This document shows positions 50,194-59,767 of a DNA stretch of 64,000 bases, one piece after another; the first letter of the stretch is position 1; every line of letters starts with the position of its first letter. Below the pieces are notes generated by a model that was not told the DNA's origin, made no database searches, and saw nothing but the letters and a program-made list of their open reading frames with translations. Position numbers and translations under genes: made by a program. The DNA comes from Diplonema japonicum (lineage: Eukaryota > Euglenozoa > Diplonemea > Diplonemida > Diplonemidae): assembly GCA_964019335.1 (NCBI GenBank), contig OZ025710.1, positions 124,001 to 188,000 on the forward strand, given 5' to 3'.

Positions 50194-52359
50194 TTAATGC
50201 CCCGAGACAACGTCTTTGCACTTCAAACACCCATAGCTGGACTGGGATCTTGAAAGCCTCCTTTCCTCTACCGGCTGCGGTACATCAGGAGGGGAAAAAT
50301 ACCTGGTGGAGGCTGGGTTGGGAGAGTAGTGCTTGCAGTTCGGAGGGTCTTCGCCCCCACCACCACCACCACCACCACCACTACTAACGGAGGAGTTAGC
50401 AGGTGAGTGAGGGTTGCCTGAGAATGATGCTGTCACATGACTAGACACAATGGTGGGCTGTTGTTGTTGTTGTTGCAGTTGAGCTGGTGGAGGCATAGGA
50501 GACTTCAGAATGGACTTCAACGGGGCGGCACTGGCAACAAGAGGAGGCTTCAGCCGCATTATCGAGCTGGTGAGGGGGACGAAAAGACCCTTCTTAATTG
50601 TCTCCCCGTGTGTCAATGACGTATCGCCCGCCTCGTTCGGCATCGGCCCCGCGTAGTACTGCAGCTGCATCGCATTCTTCACCAACACATCCGGTTTCTT
50701 CAAAGGTCTGCTAGATTTTTTACTGAGACAGAGATCAGATGCTCCAGTAGATGTTGTTCCTTCGCTTTGAAGACTGCTTTCTCGGTAACCGGTGATCGTG
50801 AAGGGAACAGGAGGGTCTTCTACAGGAAGCGGTGGAGGTGGCCGTCTGGTTTGCAATTCTGCCCATTCCCGCAAGGCTTTGTTCCGTTCTCGTTCCTTGT
50901 CTCGTTTCCTTTTCCCCCATTTCTTCATCTTCACGAGATTCTTTTCTAAGTTCGCTGTTTTCTTCTGCAGGTATTCTACATATGTTCCAGACGTCATCTG
51001 TTCTACCTCCATTCGCAAGTATTGCAATTCCTCCATCTGTTCATGGTTGGCAGAAGGGTATTCTTTGTCCGGTTTCAGAGGATCCCTTACATACAAACAA
51101 CCGTCAGATGAGTCGCTGCTGTCGCTGGATCCACCGAGCATCAGGGTGGTATCGGAGACGGAGCTTAAATCATCGACGAGGGCGGCCTGCAGTTCGTCAA
51201 GTCTCATTGTGTGGTCCACTGTTTGCAGAGCCTGCTGTTCGATGTAGTTCTTCAGCGATGCGATCGCAAGACGTTGGTGTTCGATGAGCCTGTTTCGCTC
51301 GTCCGGCGAAAGGCCTTCTAAATGTTCGGGATGGCACGCTGCTGTAGTTGCTTGCGACACTCCCATATCAGCCATCCTGTCCTTCAAAACAGCCAGTTTC
51401 GTTAATAACGGTGTAGCCGACGAGCCTTTTCGCAGAGCCGTCCCACAACGCCCGCAATAATTCTGCCCTTCAATGACATCTGCTTGGCAATCGGAACATT
51501 TCAAGACGGGTATTGCGCTGACGGAGTTTTCAAAACCGCGTGATTGGGGGAAGGTAGGGTATGCTGCGGGTTCTTCGTGGTGCGGGGAGGCGGCGGCGGC
51601 GGTGGTGGTGTTGGTGGAGTTCGACTGCTGCTTCTTAGAATGCTTCTTCCCGGTTTGCACATTTTGCTTCTTCTCCCCAGCAACGGGATGCTTTGAACCG
51701 GAACTATCCGACCTCCTTGCAGTGGTCACCGTTGTATCCGCGACTGTGCTCGTTGTGTTCCCCATCGATCGGATAAAATTTTCAGAAATAACTTCTGAGG
51801 CGGACGTGGCGGAGAAGGAGTTCTCCAGCTTCGTTTTCAGCGTATCGGACAACGGTGTATCAAGCGCAAGCTGCGGCACCGTGTTATCAAGAACATGCCC
51901 TTGGGCTGACACAATAGGCAGCTCTTTCCTGTGCATCGCTGCCGCCACCATTTGAAACACCTCTAAAAACCCCGGCTTCGAGGCAGGCATTTCCAAAGCG
52001 ATTTGTTCCTCCCCATTAGAGTGGACTACTACGCTGGTTCCCGTACTGTCGTTGACTGTTACACCGGTCACGTCTTTCACTCGGACGATCGTTTTCGGTT
52101 CCCCTTTCAGGCATAGATTAAGCTCCGTTGATGTAAGCATGACATCGCGGACCACTTCCGGCTTTCTTCCGATTCTGCATTTTCCTGACGCGCCGTATTT
52201 TAAGTTTGGTGCGTAATATCTAGCCAGCTCTCCTGACATTTTAACGCTCACGGGCAGGGGGTACGGGTCATCTTCTGGAAGCCTGACTCCTTTACCAACC
52301 GTGTCCTTCGGTGGTACTGGGGGTGGCGAGTCGGGAAGCGGTGGTTGAGTAGACGTCAT
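50194..52359 (-). CDS. PH-like, zinc-ribbon and coiled-coil protein, 721 residues
   Basis: Single exon. A compact beta domain at about residues 50-145 (YGASGKCRIGRKPEVVRDVM, LTSTELNLCLKG, IVRVKDVTGVTVND) looks PH/GRAM-like. A short zinc ribbon CSDCQADVIEGQNYCGRCG lies at about 288-306. It is followed by helices (RNRLIEHQRLAIASLKNYIE), a coiled coil at about 450-510 and a long Pro/Ser tail with a run of eight Gly and runs of Gln and Pro. No enzyme motif. A lipid- or tubulin-associated scaffold is possible, but this is inference. A poly-Gly, GGT-type trinucleotide tract at 50354-50381 is prone to length change. Confidence 0.68.
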   Translation of the reverse strand: MTSTQPPLPDSPPPVPPKDTVGKGVRLPEDDPYPLPVSVKMSGELARYYAPNLKYGASGKCRIGRKPEVVRDVMLTSTELNLCLKGEPKTIVRVKDVTGVTVNDSTGTSVVVHSNGEEQIALEMPASKPGFLEVFQMVAAAMHRKELPIVSAQGHVLDNTVPQLALDTPLSDTLKTKLENSFSATSASEVISENFIRSMGNTTSTVADTTVTTARRSDSSGSKHPVAGEKKQNVQTGKKHSKKQQSNSTNTTTAAAASPHHEEPAAYPTFPQSRGFENSVSAIPVLKCSDCQADVIEGQNYCGRCGTALRKGSSATPLLTKLAVLKDRMADMGVSQATTAACHPEHLEGLSPDERNRLIEHQRLAIASLKNYIEQQALQTVDHTMRLDELQAALVDDLSSVSDTTLMLGGSSDSSDSSDGCLYVRDPLKPDKEYPSANHEQMEELQYLRMEVEQMTSGTYVEYLQKKTANLEKNLVKMKKWGKRKRDKERERNKALREWAELQTRRPPPPLPVEDPPVPFTITGYRESSLQSEGTTSTGASDLCLSKKSSRPLKKPDVLVKNAMQLQYYAGPMPNEAGDTSLTHGETIKKGLFVPLTSSIMRLKPPLVASAAPLKSILKSPMPPPAQLQQQQQQPTIVSSHVTASFSGNPHSPANSSVSSGGGGGGGGGEDPPNCKHYSPNPASTRYFSPPDVPQPVEERRLSRSQSSYGCLKCKDVVSGH

Positions 52360-52383
52360 TTCATTTTTTTTTTCCCCCTTTCT

Positions 52384-52418
<35 letters not shown>

Positions 52419-52467
52419 GCGGGAAAAAAAAAAAAAAAAAAAAAAAAGAAAATAGAAAAAAAAAAAG

Positions 52468-53070
52468 CTAGAATGTGTGTACGGTTTTCACCAAACGAGA
52501 TCCAATCTGTTCCAGAGTAGCTTGGCTTATACCTGTGTTCCCTTGCAGGTTCAGCTCTGTGATGCGAGTGTTTGAAACCAGCTCATCTGCGTACAATACA
52601 GCAGTGTCTTGCGTGAGTAAACAGTTCGCGAGGGACAGTCTGGTGATGGAAGATTTGGTGGCCCATTTGAGGAGAGGGAGAAGGGTGGCTGCCCCTGTGT
52701 CAGTGATATCGTTCCACGCCAGGCCGAGGAAATAGGGGGCGGCGTCGCCCCAAGCCATAAGGGTCTCCAGAATGGGGGGGATGTCTGCATCAGTAATTTG
52801 GTTGAAAAATAAATCGAGCTCCGACAATCGAGCTGGGGAGTCCTTCAGTGCCTTCATAACTCTCAGAGCCCCTGAGCCCCCAAGCATGCAACCGCCTAGA
52901 TAAACTCTCTTCAGCGACTTGTTAGCACACAGCCTAATATTTTTACAAAGCACGTCAACCTCATGCTCGCTTTTCATTTCTACCCACTGCAGGTCCAGAT
53001 TATCGACGGCAGTAAATATAGCCGTTTCTACCTTGACCTCTGTGTTTTCCACAGGATGGTTTTCATCCAT
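52468..53070 (-). CDS. RNI-type leucine-rich repeat protein, 200 residues
   Basis: Single exon. Four to five 28-residue ribonuclease-inhibitor-like repeats run from about 50 to 195 (LKRVYLGGCMLGGSGALRVM, LSELDLFFNQITDADIPPIL, ITRLSLANCLLTQDTAVL, ITELNLQGNTGIS). No signal peptide or enzyme domain. Such small LRR proteins are common in protist flagella and cytoskeleton. ATG follows AAAG by six bases. Confidence 0.72.
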   Translation of the reverse strand: MDENHPVENTEVKVETAIFTAVDNLDLQWVEMKSEHEVDVLCKNIRLCANKSLKRVYLGGCMLGGSGALRVMKALKDSPARLSELDLFFNQITDADIPPILETLMAWGDAAPYFLGLAWNDITDTGAATLLPLLKWATKSSITRLSLANCLLTQDTAVLYADELVSNTRITELNLQGNTGISQATLEQIGSRLVKTVHTF

Positions 53071-54069
53071 GTTTCCCTTTTTTTTTTTGGGTGGGGTTTT
53101 TTTTTTATATTTTGTTTTTTTTTTTTTTGAAATGGCATGGGTACCCCCCCCCCCCCCCCCTGATCGCCTCCAGTTTCAGAAGGTTTTTCGTTTTTTTTGT
53201 TGTGCCTCATTAAGAGAGTTAAAAGGATTTTTTTTTTCGGAATACAGAGAATATTGTTGGGCATCATGGAGGAGTTGTGTTTGTTAGCGTTGTGTGCAAG
53301 ATTTCAAAAAAAAAAAAAAGGATATAAAAAAAAAAACAAGAAAGAACGAGAAGAATATGAAAAAAAAGGAAAATACTAAAGAAAGAAAGAAAGAAAATGT
53401 GGGTGAGTGGGTGGGTAGAAGAAGGGGGGGGATAAAAAGAAAAATACCTTGTGGGAACAGAGAGGGGGGGGGGGGAATAATTATTACCGGGGAAATATAA
53501 AAGATTTTGGTTTCTCTCTCTTTGTGTTTTTTTGGAAAGCTGGCCCATCTCAGGCCGGGCATTTCATCTTTTTTCTTTCTTTTTTTTTTCATTTCTTCTT
53601 CCCCGCACAGCGGAAGATAATGTGATGACCCTTCACTTTTTTTTGTTTTCCTTATTCACTGAGGGTAACAAAAGTAAGAAAGGTTTAGTTAAAATAAAAA
53701 AAACAAAACAAAAAAAAAACCACTTTTTTTTCTCCCCTTATTGTCTCTCCCTTTTTTGTTTATGTTAGGTTCGTGCTATCTTTTCAAAATAAAAAAATCA
53801 GGGGGGGAATAAAAAAATGTGTTCTTTTTTTTTTCCTTGGTATCTTTGTGTTATGTTTTTCTTCTTTTTTTTATTTTTTAGATAAAAAATTATTGGGGAA
53901 AGGTGAAAAGAAAAAAAAAGTGGGAAGGGGGGGGGGGGGGGGGGGGCAGGGCTTGCACGGAGATACCTTTGGAAAATAAAAAATTAAATTAAGGGGAGAC
54001 AAAAGCAATAAAAAAAAAACAGGAGGGTGGAAGATAAAAAAATCTTACTTTCAATCATTCCTCATTATG

Positions 54070-54106
<37 letters not shown>

Positions 54107-54203
54107 CCCTTCCAAAAAAAAAAAAAAAAAAAAAAAAGGTGGGAGGGAGAACAAAAAGCCAATGAGCAAAGTTTAAAACAATATAAATTCAATGGGAACG
54201 GCC

Positions 54204-54243
<40 letters not shown>

Positions 54244-54632
54244 AGAAAAACACCGTTCACGGTAAGCAAATAACTTTTTTCCACCAAGTACTGCAAGCAG
54301 AATTTTTACTTCTATTCACGGTAACTTGGAACTTTCTTTCCACCAAAACGGTTTTTTTAAATAAAGTTTCCACTGTCCACTGTAACCTAATCTTATTTCC
54401 CCTAAACCATGTATGGTGGAAAAAAAGATTTTAGGTGGAAAATAGTTATTTGCTTACCGTGAACAGTGTTTCCCCTCCTTTTTTTTTTTCTTCCTCCCCT
54501 CCCTTGTCTCCGACTCCCTCTCCTCCGTTCCACCCAAATTATGCCAAAAAAAAAAAAAAAAAAAAAATGTTCACCTTTTTTTTTTTTTTTTTCTTTTTTT
54601 TTTTTCTTAAATCTATTACACCGCCGCTATTT
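53071..54632. other. 1.6-kb homopolymer spacer containing a MITE
   Basis: Consists of A/T runs (a T-run of 36 at about 54071-54106 followed by an A-run), poly-C (about 53144-53160), poly-G (about 53930-53946) and GA-rich tracts. Apart from the inverted-repeat element at 54248-54471, I see nothing gene-like. Long open frames here are Lys/Phe reads. Confidence 0.65.
54248..54471. mobile_element. 224-bp MITE-like element with 38-bp terminal inverted repeats
   Basis: Left arm 54248-54285 (AAACACCGTTCACGG...) and right arm 54434-54471 are complementary at 36 of 38 positions. The interior has degenerate copies of the TTCACGGTAAC and CCACC motifs (for example near 54316-54342 and 54376-54386), suggesting a subterminal repeat structure. 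No ORF. No clear target duplication is visible because the left flank is a homopolymer. The family is not assignable by eye. Confidence 0.72.
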
Positions 54633-55171
54633 CTAATCCACGTGGATCGAGCTGTAAATCTTCCGGACAAACCTTTTTTTTTTTTTAATTTTTTTTCCCA
54701 TCCCCATCCACACACCAGAAACAAGCAACAAATCCAATCGCTCCAGTGATCACAAAGAAGATGTAAGAGATCACAGCCATGTAACCGAAGAATAGGAGGA
54801 CAGCAGTAAAGCGAGTCATCTTTTTTTTTTTTTTTTTTTTGTTGTTGTTGTTCCACATACTTTCAACGAAGATGTGAAGAAGTAGAAAATCGAGTACAGG
54901 AACACATAGAATCCCGAGCTACCCGACGTGAAAAATGACCGCCACCACCAGTGGTAGTCCTCAGCACAAAGCTGGAAGTAGCACATCACAATTGTGATTT
55001 CAGCGCAAGTCACACACAAGATGATGAACACCAACAGGAGGAACCCGAACACATAATAAATCCTGTGCATCCAAATGGAAGTAAGGATGAAGAACAGCTC
55101 GATGAACACAGCACCAAAAGGCAACACCCCACCACACATTATGGTGAACCAAGGCTGGAGGTACCATCTCT

Positions 55172-55208
<37 letters not shown>

Positions 55209-56702
55209 AAAAACCTGTTCGGGCACGAATTTAGCAATCTGGTTGATCCTTGCAGGCGGCTTCAACGCTTCCTTTTTGTACCCCAAAACGGCTCCCAGGA
55301 ACACCTGCGGGACTGAGATGAAGAACCAAATTGCAATCACAGCAATCATAGCATCTGATTTTTTTTTTTTTTTTTACCCTTCCCCACATCATACTAAAAG
55401 GAACGGCGCCTGTCGACTCCTCCCTCCACACAAACAAGTTGATAATGAAGAACGCAGCGAACACAGTACCAGGGACAACCGTGGCTGTCTGGAAGGCGTT
55501 CCACCAGGATGTCTCCCCCCACATCTTCATAAGACGCGCAGACGTGTAACCCCCGTAGATTCTACAAAATAAATTTATTATCATTATACTATCACATACC
55601 CAAGGAACACGAAAAACAGAAGAATCGATGTGAACAACATTCCACCGTTCGCGGGCGACAGGAATCCTAGGCACGCCATGATCAGCACGGTGAAGCACAT
55701 GCCGAGAAGCTGAACGCCAGTACCGACGTAACAAGCAAGCAGTCCCTTATGCTGAGGGGGTCTGAAAACATCAGCGTGCACTAGCTTCCACCCGATCTCA
55801 TCGTGAAGATCATCCGCATCTTCTATAGCGTTGTACCTGGCAATGTCACGGAGCAAAGTACGGAGCATAATGGCTGCCAAAATACCAGACAGGAAGAACG
55901 CAATCATAACGGAGTTGATGATGGAGAACCAATGGATCTCAGTATCGGCTATGTTTAAGTAGATATCCCATCGTGCTGCCCATTTCTCCTCGGATTCCTC
56001 CCACTTAACTCCGTATGACCACACGATGGGGTCGGTAGTTCCAGTGTACTGAAGCTGAAGGTTGACGGGGTCAAAGTTTTCCCCGCATGTTGTCGCAGCG
56101 CCTCCATCGATACCATGTTTTACACTGTACGGCCTCACAGTGAACGCGACAATACGCTTGGCGGATGATCCTTCAAACGCGCGAACCTTGTGGTACTTAA
56201 TCGTGAATTGAAGATGGTTGTTTATGTATGATTGTTTGCCTTCTTTACCTCCTAAAGGAAAGCCGATGCTGAACGTGTTTTGGTCGATGTTTCTCACAGC
56301 AACTGGAAGACCGTCAAGAATAAGCTGCATGACGTACTCTTCACCGATGAGCTGTTCGAACCTTTTCACTTCTTTTGGTGTGAGGGTTTTGGGATCGCAC
56401 ACCACTTTGCATTGAAAGTCTGAACCGACGTTGATATCTTCATAGGGAGAGGCCTTGATACGGTCACCCATGAGGATCTCCCCCAGGTTCTCCCTCTCGC
56501 CCTTGGTGTTTCTCTTAGGCTTGCAAAAGGGAAGCGAGTAGTAGTCAAACGGGAGATGTGTGTTGATGCTGCTCATGCTGTTCACATACATTTGCACTTC
56601 CTGTCCATTCTCGTACTCCTTTGGCTTCGCACCGGGGAGGTACCACCCTGCTTCAGAGATACTCGCCACACATAACAGCACGAAGACGCTGTAAAAGTTC
56701 AT
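54633..56702 (-). CDS. TM9 superfamily (nonaspanin) protein, 620 residues (6 exons)
   Basis: Exons are 56702-55600, 55561-55395, 55354-55215, 55169-54861, 54819-54716 and 54672-54633. A cleavable signal peptide (MNFYSVFVLLCVASISEAG) precedes the lumenal domain (family blocks FDYYSLPFC, ENLGEILMGDRI). Nine membrane helices follow (for example SVMIAFFLSGILAAIML, and YGGYTSARLMKMW after the first intron). The C-terminus FWFVRKIYSSIHVD is rebuilt only by splicing the last intron and matches the conserved KIYxxxKxD tail. TM9SF proteins act in Golgi/endosome sorting. Donors are GTATG, GTATGA, GTTTTT, GTATGT and GTGTGT. The fourth intron ends in AG straight after a long A-run. Confidence 0.95.
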
Positions 56703-56774
56703 TTTTCAGCCCACCCTCCCCACGCCTTTTTTTTTTTTTTTTTTGGGAAGGAAAAAAAAAGAATTTTTTTTTTT

Positions 56775-57545
56775 TCAAACTCCCAGTATTTCCCAGTTTC
56801 CATCTATGAGCAGCACGATGGGGGTGTTTAGTTTTACTGGGATGTACGTTTTCAGGATTTCGTCGGAGTCCCATTTTTTTGCAATCGTGTCTGATGTAAG
56901 CAGATGGACTTGTTGGGTCCACTCTATGTGTTCTTCAGCGATGTTTCCTAGGCTCCCTTCAAAAACAGGTCTCCAAACCTCTTCGGGGTCTGGGGTTGTG
57001 GTCAGGATTCTGTTTTGCTCGCGGCGTAGGCGGGTGCCCCAAGATCGGACCAGGGTCGCAAATTTCTGTTCTTGAGCTATGTTTGGAAGCAAGAAATTAG
57101 CAGCGATTTCCAGCATCCAAGTGTCTTGAAAACGGCGCCCTCGGGAAAATATGTATTGTTGAAAAAAGACTCGTATTGCAGAAAGGGTCCAGACTTTTTT
57201 CGGTTTCCAATTTTTTAATTTCTCCGGAAGATTTATGATGGAATAGAGAGACACCACCGGGAGGGCACGGTGTGGGATTTCGTCGGGATTGTGTTTCTTC
57301 TCCTCTTCCTCTTCTTCGGGTAGGCATGGGGTCCAGACTTCTTTGGTGATAGGGGGTGGGTCGAGGTTTTCTGACGACAGGACCTCTCTTTTCCTCTTCT
57401 TCGTCTGCTGATCCCCGATCGCGGTGTCCAGCCTCCTTACAACGTTTCTGCGTAGTTCTGCCAGCGAACCTTCCAATTTTTGCCTTTTTAGCCGTAGGAT
57501 TTTCCTCAAATTTATAATCTGCTGTTGTTCTGAACGTGACAGCAT
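56775..57545 (-). CDS. Unknown 256-residue protein
   Basis: Start at 57545 (MLSRSEQQQIINLRKILRL); codons before it are Phe reads. An N-terminal coiled coil with an NLS-like KKRKREV is followed by an acidic stretch (PEEEEEEKK). The C-terminal globular part is rich in Trp and hydrophobics (KNWKPKKVWTLSAIRVFFQQ, NFLLPNIAQEQKFATLV, APIVLLIDGN-like end). Upstream is a poly-T tract followed by GCGACAG, a textbook polypyrimidine acceptor 14 nt before the ATG. No family recognised. Confidence 0.6.
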   Translation of the reverse strand: MLSRSEQQQIINLRKILRLKRQKLEGSLAELRRNVVRRLDTAIGDQQTKKRKREVLSSENLDPPPITKEVWTPCLPEEEEEEKKHNPDEIPHRALPVVSLYSIINLPEKLKNWKPKKVWTLSAIRVFFQQYIFSRGRRFQDTWMLEIAANFLLPNIAQEQKFATLVRSWGTRLRREQNRILTTTPDPEEVWRPVFEGSLGNIAEEHIEWTQQVHLLTSDTIAKKWDSDEILKTYIPVKLNTPIVLLIDGNWEILGV

Positions 57546-57571
57546 TTCTCCCCCTCCCTCCCTGTCGCAGT

Positions 57572-57607
<36 letters not shown>

Positions 57608-57666
57608 AGGGGCGGAACAAAAAATTGGAAAGAGAAAGTGGGGGAAACCATGCTCGGGGAATTGAA

Positions 57667-57702
<36 letters not shown>

Positions 57703-58111
57703 ACGAGCATACCGCTTCCGTTATTTAATTATCCGTTACATTATATAATTATTTTTTTTTTTTTTTATATATATATTTCCGTCCAAAGAGGGGGAGTTAC
57801 AGCTACGTCCGCATAACACACGTTTTCTTATGGCTTTTTCCCCCCCTTGATTTTTTTCTTTTTTGTTTCAAAAGACGTGGGTTTAAGAGCAAGAGAAAAG
57901 AAATTCGCAGTAGGTAATCCATATGTCCACTACCCGCGCCAGGCACTCGAATGAAAAAATTTCTATTTTATGTCTAATTCTTGAGAATATCTTCTTAAAA
58001 GGGGCTCAGCCGACCTTTGGAGATTTTTTTTTAGAAGCGGGGAGACAGCATCCCCAAACCCCTTCTTCTTTTTTTCCCCCCTTTCTTTCTTTTTTTTTTT
58101 TTTAGATACAC

Positions 58112-58143
<32 letters not shown>

Positions 58144-58495
58144 CCATTCTTAAATGCTTCAAAAAGGGAGTGCAAAAAGAAAAAAAAGAAAGAAAAGAGG
58201 AAAAAAAAAAGTAAAGGGGTTAATATGATAAGGTTGACTCTCAAAGGGAGGGGGAGAGAAGCAAAAAAAAAAAAAAGTAGAGGAGTAAAAATGAGATATC
58301 TTCACAAGATTTTTATTTATCTCTCTCTTTTTTAATTTTGCCTCCCCCTCCCTAAAAAAAAAGAAAACCCTTGTGAACCCTGAGAAGAAAAAAAAGGGGG
58401 GAGAAAAAAACCAACACACAGCCCCCCCTTTTTTTTTCGTGTAATAAAAAAAAATATTATTATTGCGTTAAAAAAAAAAAGTTTTTTTTTTTTTT
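57546..58495. other. Homopolymer spacer
   Basis: A-runs of 37 and 33 nt (about 57573-57605, 57669-57700), T-runs and a TATA repeat (57766-57776). One mixed patch at 57880-58020 has no open frame of interest. Nothing gene-like. Confidence 0.65.
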
Positions 58496-58954
58496 CTAGT
58501 TTTTGGGACAATCACCGATTCCGTTCTCAGTGCACTCGCAGCGTTTAAATGTGTGACGCGCGAAGCAAATATTGCACTGGGTGGAGGACCCAGCGTGAGG
58601 GCAGAGGCTGTGTGACTGTGTGTACAGGGAAAGGGTGGTGTTGAAGTAAGTGAATTCGTCCATGTGGTCAGCACATGAACCGTGCTTCTCCCACTCATGC
58701 TTCCAGAAAGTGGTGTCGGACCCCATGTCAGAGGGCCAGTCCTTCGTCAGCTGAGGCAAGATAGGGGTAATGGCAGCTTCGTTCCACGTAACATTCCTGC
58801 AAAACCCGCTTGACGTCCACTCAGGCCACAGTCCGTGAATCGTCCATTGCGGGCTTTCCTTCTGCATCCGCAGCCTGTAGTAGTCCCCCATCCAAGACTG
58901 GGCCGTTGCCGTGGCGGCACACATCAGTACTCCAATAATAATGAGTTTCTGCAT
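58496..58954 (-). CDS. Short secreted RNase T2
   Basis: Single exon, 152 residues. A signal peptide (MQKLIIIGVLMCAATATAQ) is followed by both catalytic blocks: CAS I WTIHGLWPEW (His40-type) and CAS II FWKHEWEKHGSC with the catalytic Glu and His. T2 enzymes cut single-stranded RNA in lysosome-like or secreted compartments. The usual length is 200-250 residues; here the N-terminal QWP-type segment before CAS I and most of the C-terminal domain are missing. The end has many Cys (CNICFARHTFKRCECTENG) in a non-standard arrangement. No introns or frameshifts seem needed, so it may be a natural compact form. ATG is 4 nt after AAAAAAG. Confidence 0.85.
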   Translation of the reverse strand: MQKLIIIGVLMCAATATAQSWMGDYYRLRMQKESPQWTIHGLWPEWTSSGFCRNVTWNEAAITPILPQLTKDWPSDMGSDTTFWKHEWEKHGSCADHMDEFTYFNTTLSLYTQSHSLCPHAGSSTQCNICFARHTFKRCECTENGIGDCPKN

Positions 58955-58958
58955 TTAG

Positions 58959-58990
<32 letters not shown>

Positions 58991-59456
58991 CCCCTTTGCT
59001 ATTTTTTATGGCTTGGTAAAAGAAGAAGAAAAAAAAAATTTTTTTTTATATTTAATTCGATACTACTAGGGGACAGTTTTGGAGGGAGGGAGTGGGATGT
59101 TGTTCTTTTTTTTTTTTTTTGGTTTGGACAATGAGACTTAATATCTTCTTTTTAATTGCCTTGTTCTCATTTTTTTTTCCCTTTGGTTTTCTTTCTTTTT
59201 CTTTCTTTTTTTCTTTTATCCCCCCCCCATTCTTACCTGCGGATTCAAAATAACAGGAGAGAAAAAAAAAAAAACTTGTAGGAGTATAGGAAGATGTAAA
59301 CAAAGGACAAAAAGAAAGAACGAACAAAATTCTAGTTCAAAAAAAAAAACGCAAAATTCATCTTTCGTACGTCCACCCCCCACCCCCGTCTCATCTTGAA
59401 AAGTAACGAGGAGGGAGGGAACCACATTAAATAACGCATCTCGTTGGGGAATAATG

Positions 59457-59504
<48 letters not shown>

Positions 59505-59767
59505 ATTCTACTCCCGTTTCGACTTGCCAAGCCGTTCCCACGAAGGTGGGATGGAAGTGCTTTGAGCCGCTTTACCTTGGTTGGCCCTGGCAACTCGTGA
59601 CCCTCGAGGACTCGTTGGGGGGGGGGGGGATAATAGTTTTCTTATAAACAAAACAATACTGTCGCGGACTCAAAAAAAATCTCTATTTCTAAGCATGTTT
59701 TACTCGATCACGGTGAAGGGAAACCCTGACCTAGATTGTAATTTTTTTTTTTTTTTTTTTTTTTTGC
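58955..59767. other. Homopolymer spacer
   Basis: T-runs of 31 and 40 nt (about 58960-58990, 59460-59500) and TTTC repeats. Mixed patches at 59350-59455 and 59505-59640 contain a poly-G of 11. Open frames here cross the homopolymers and give no protein-like sequence. Confidence 0.65.
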
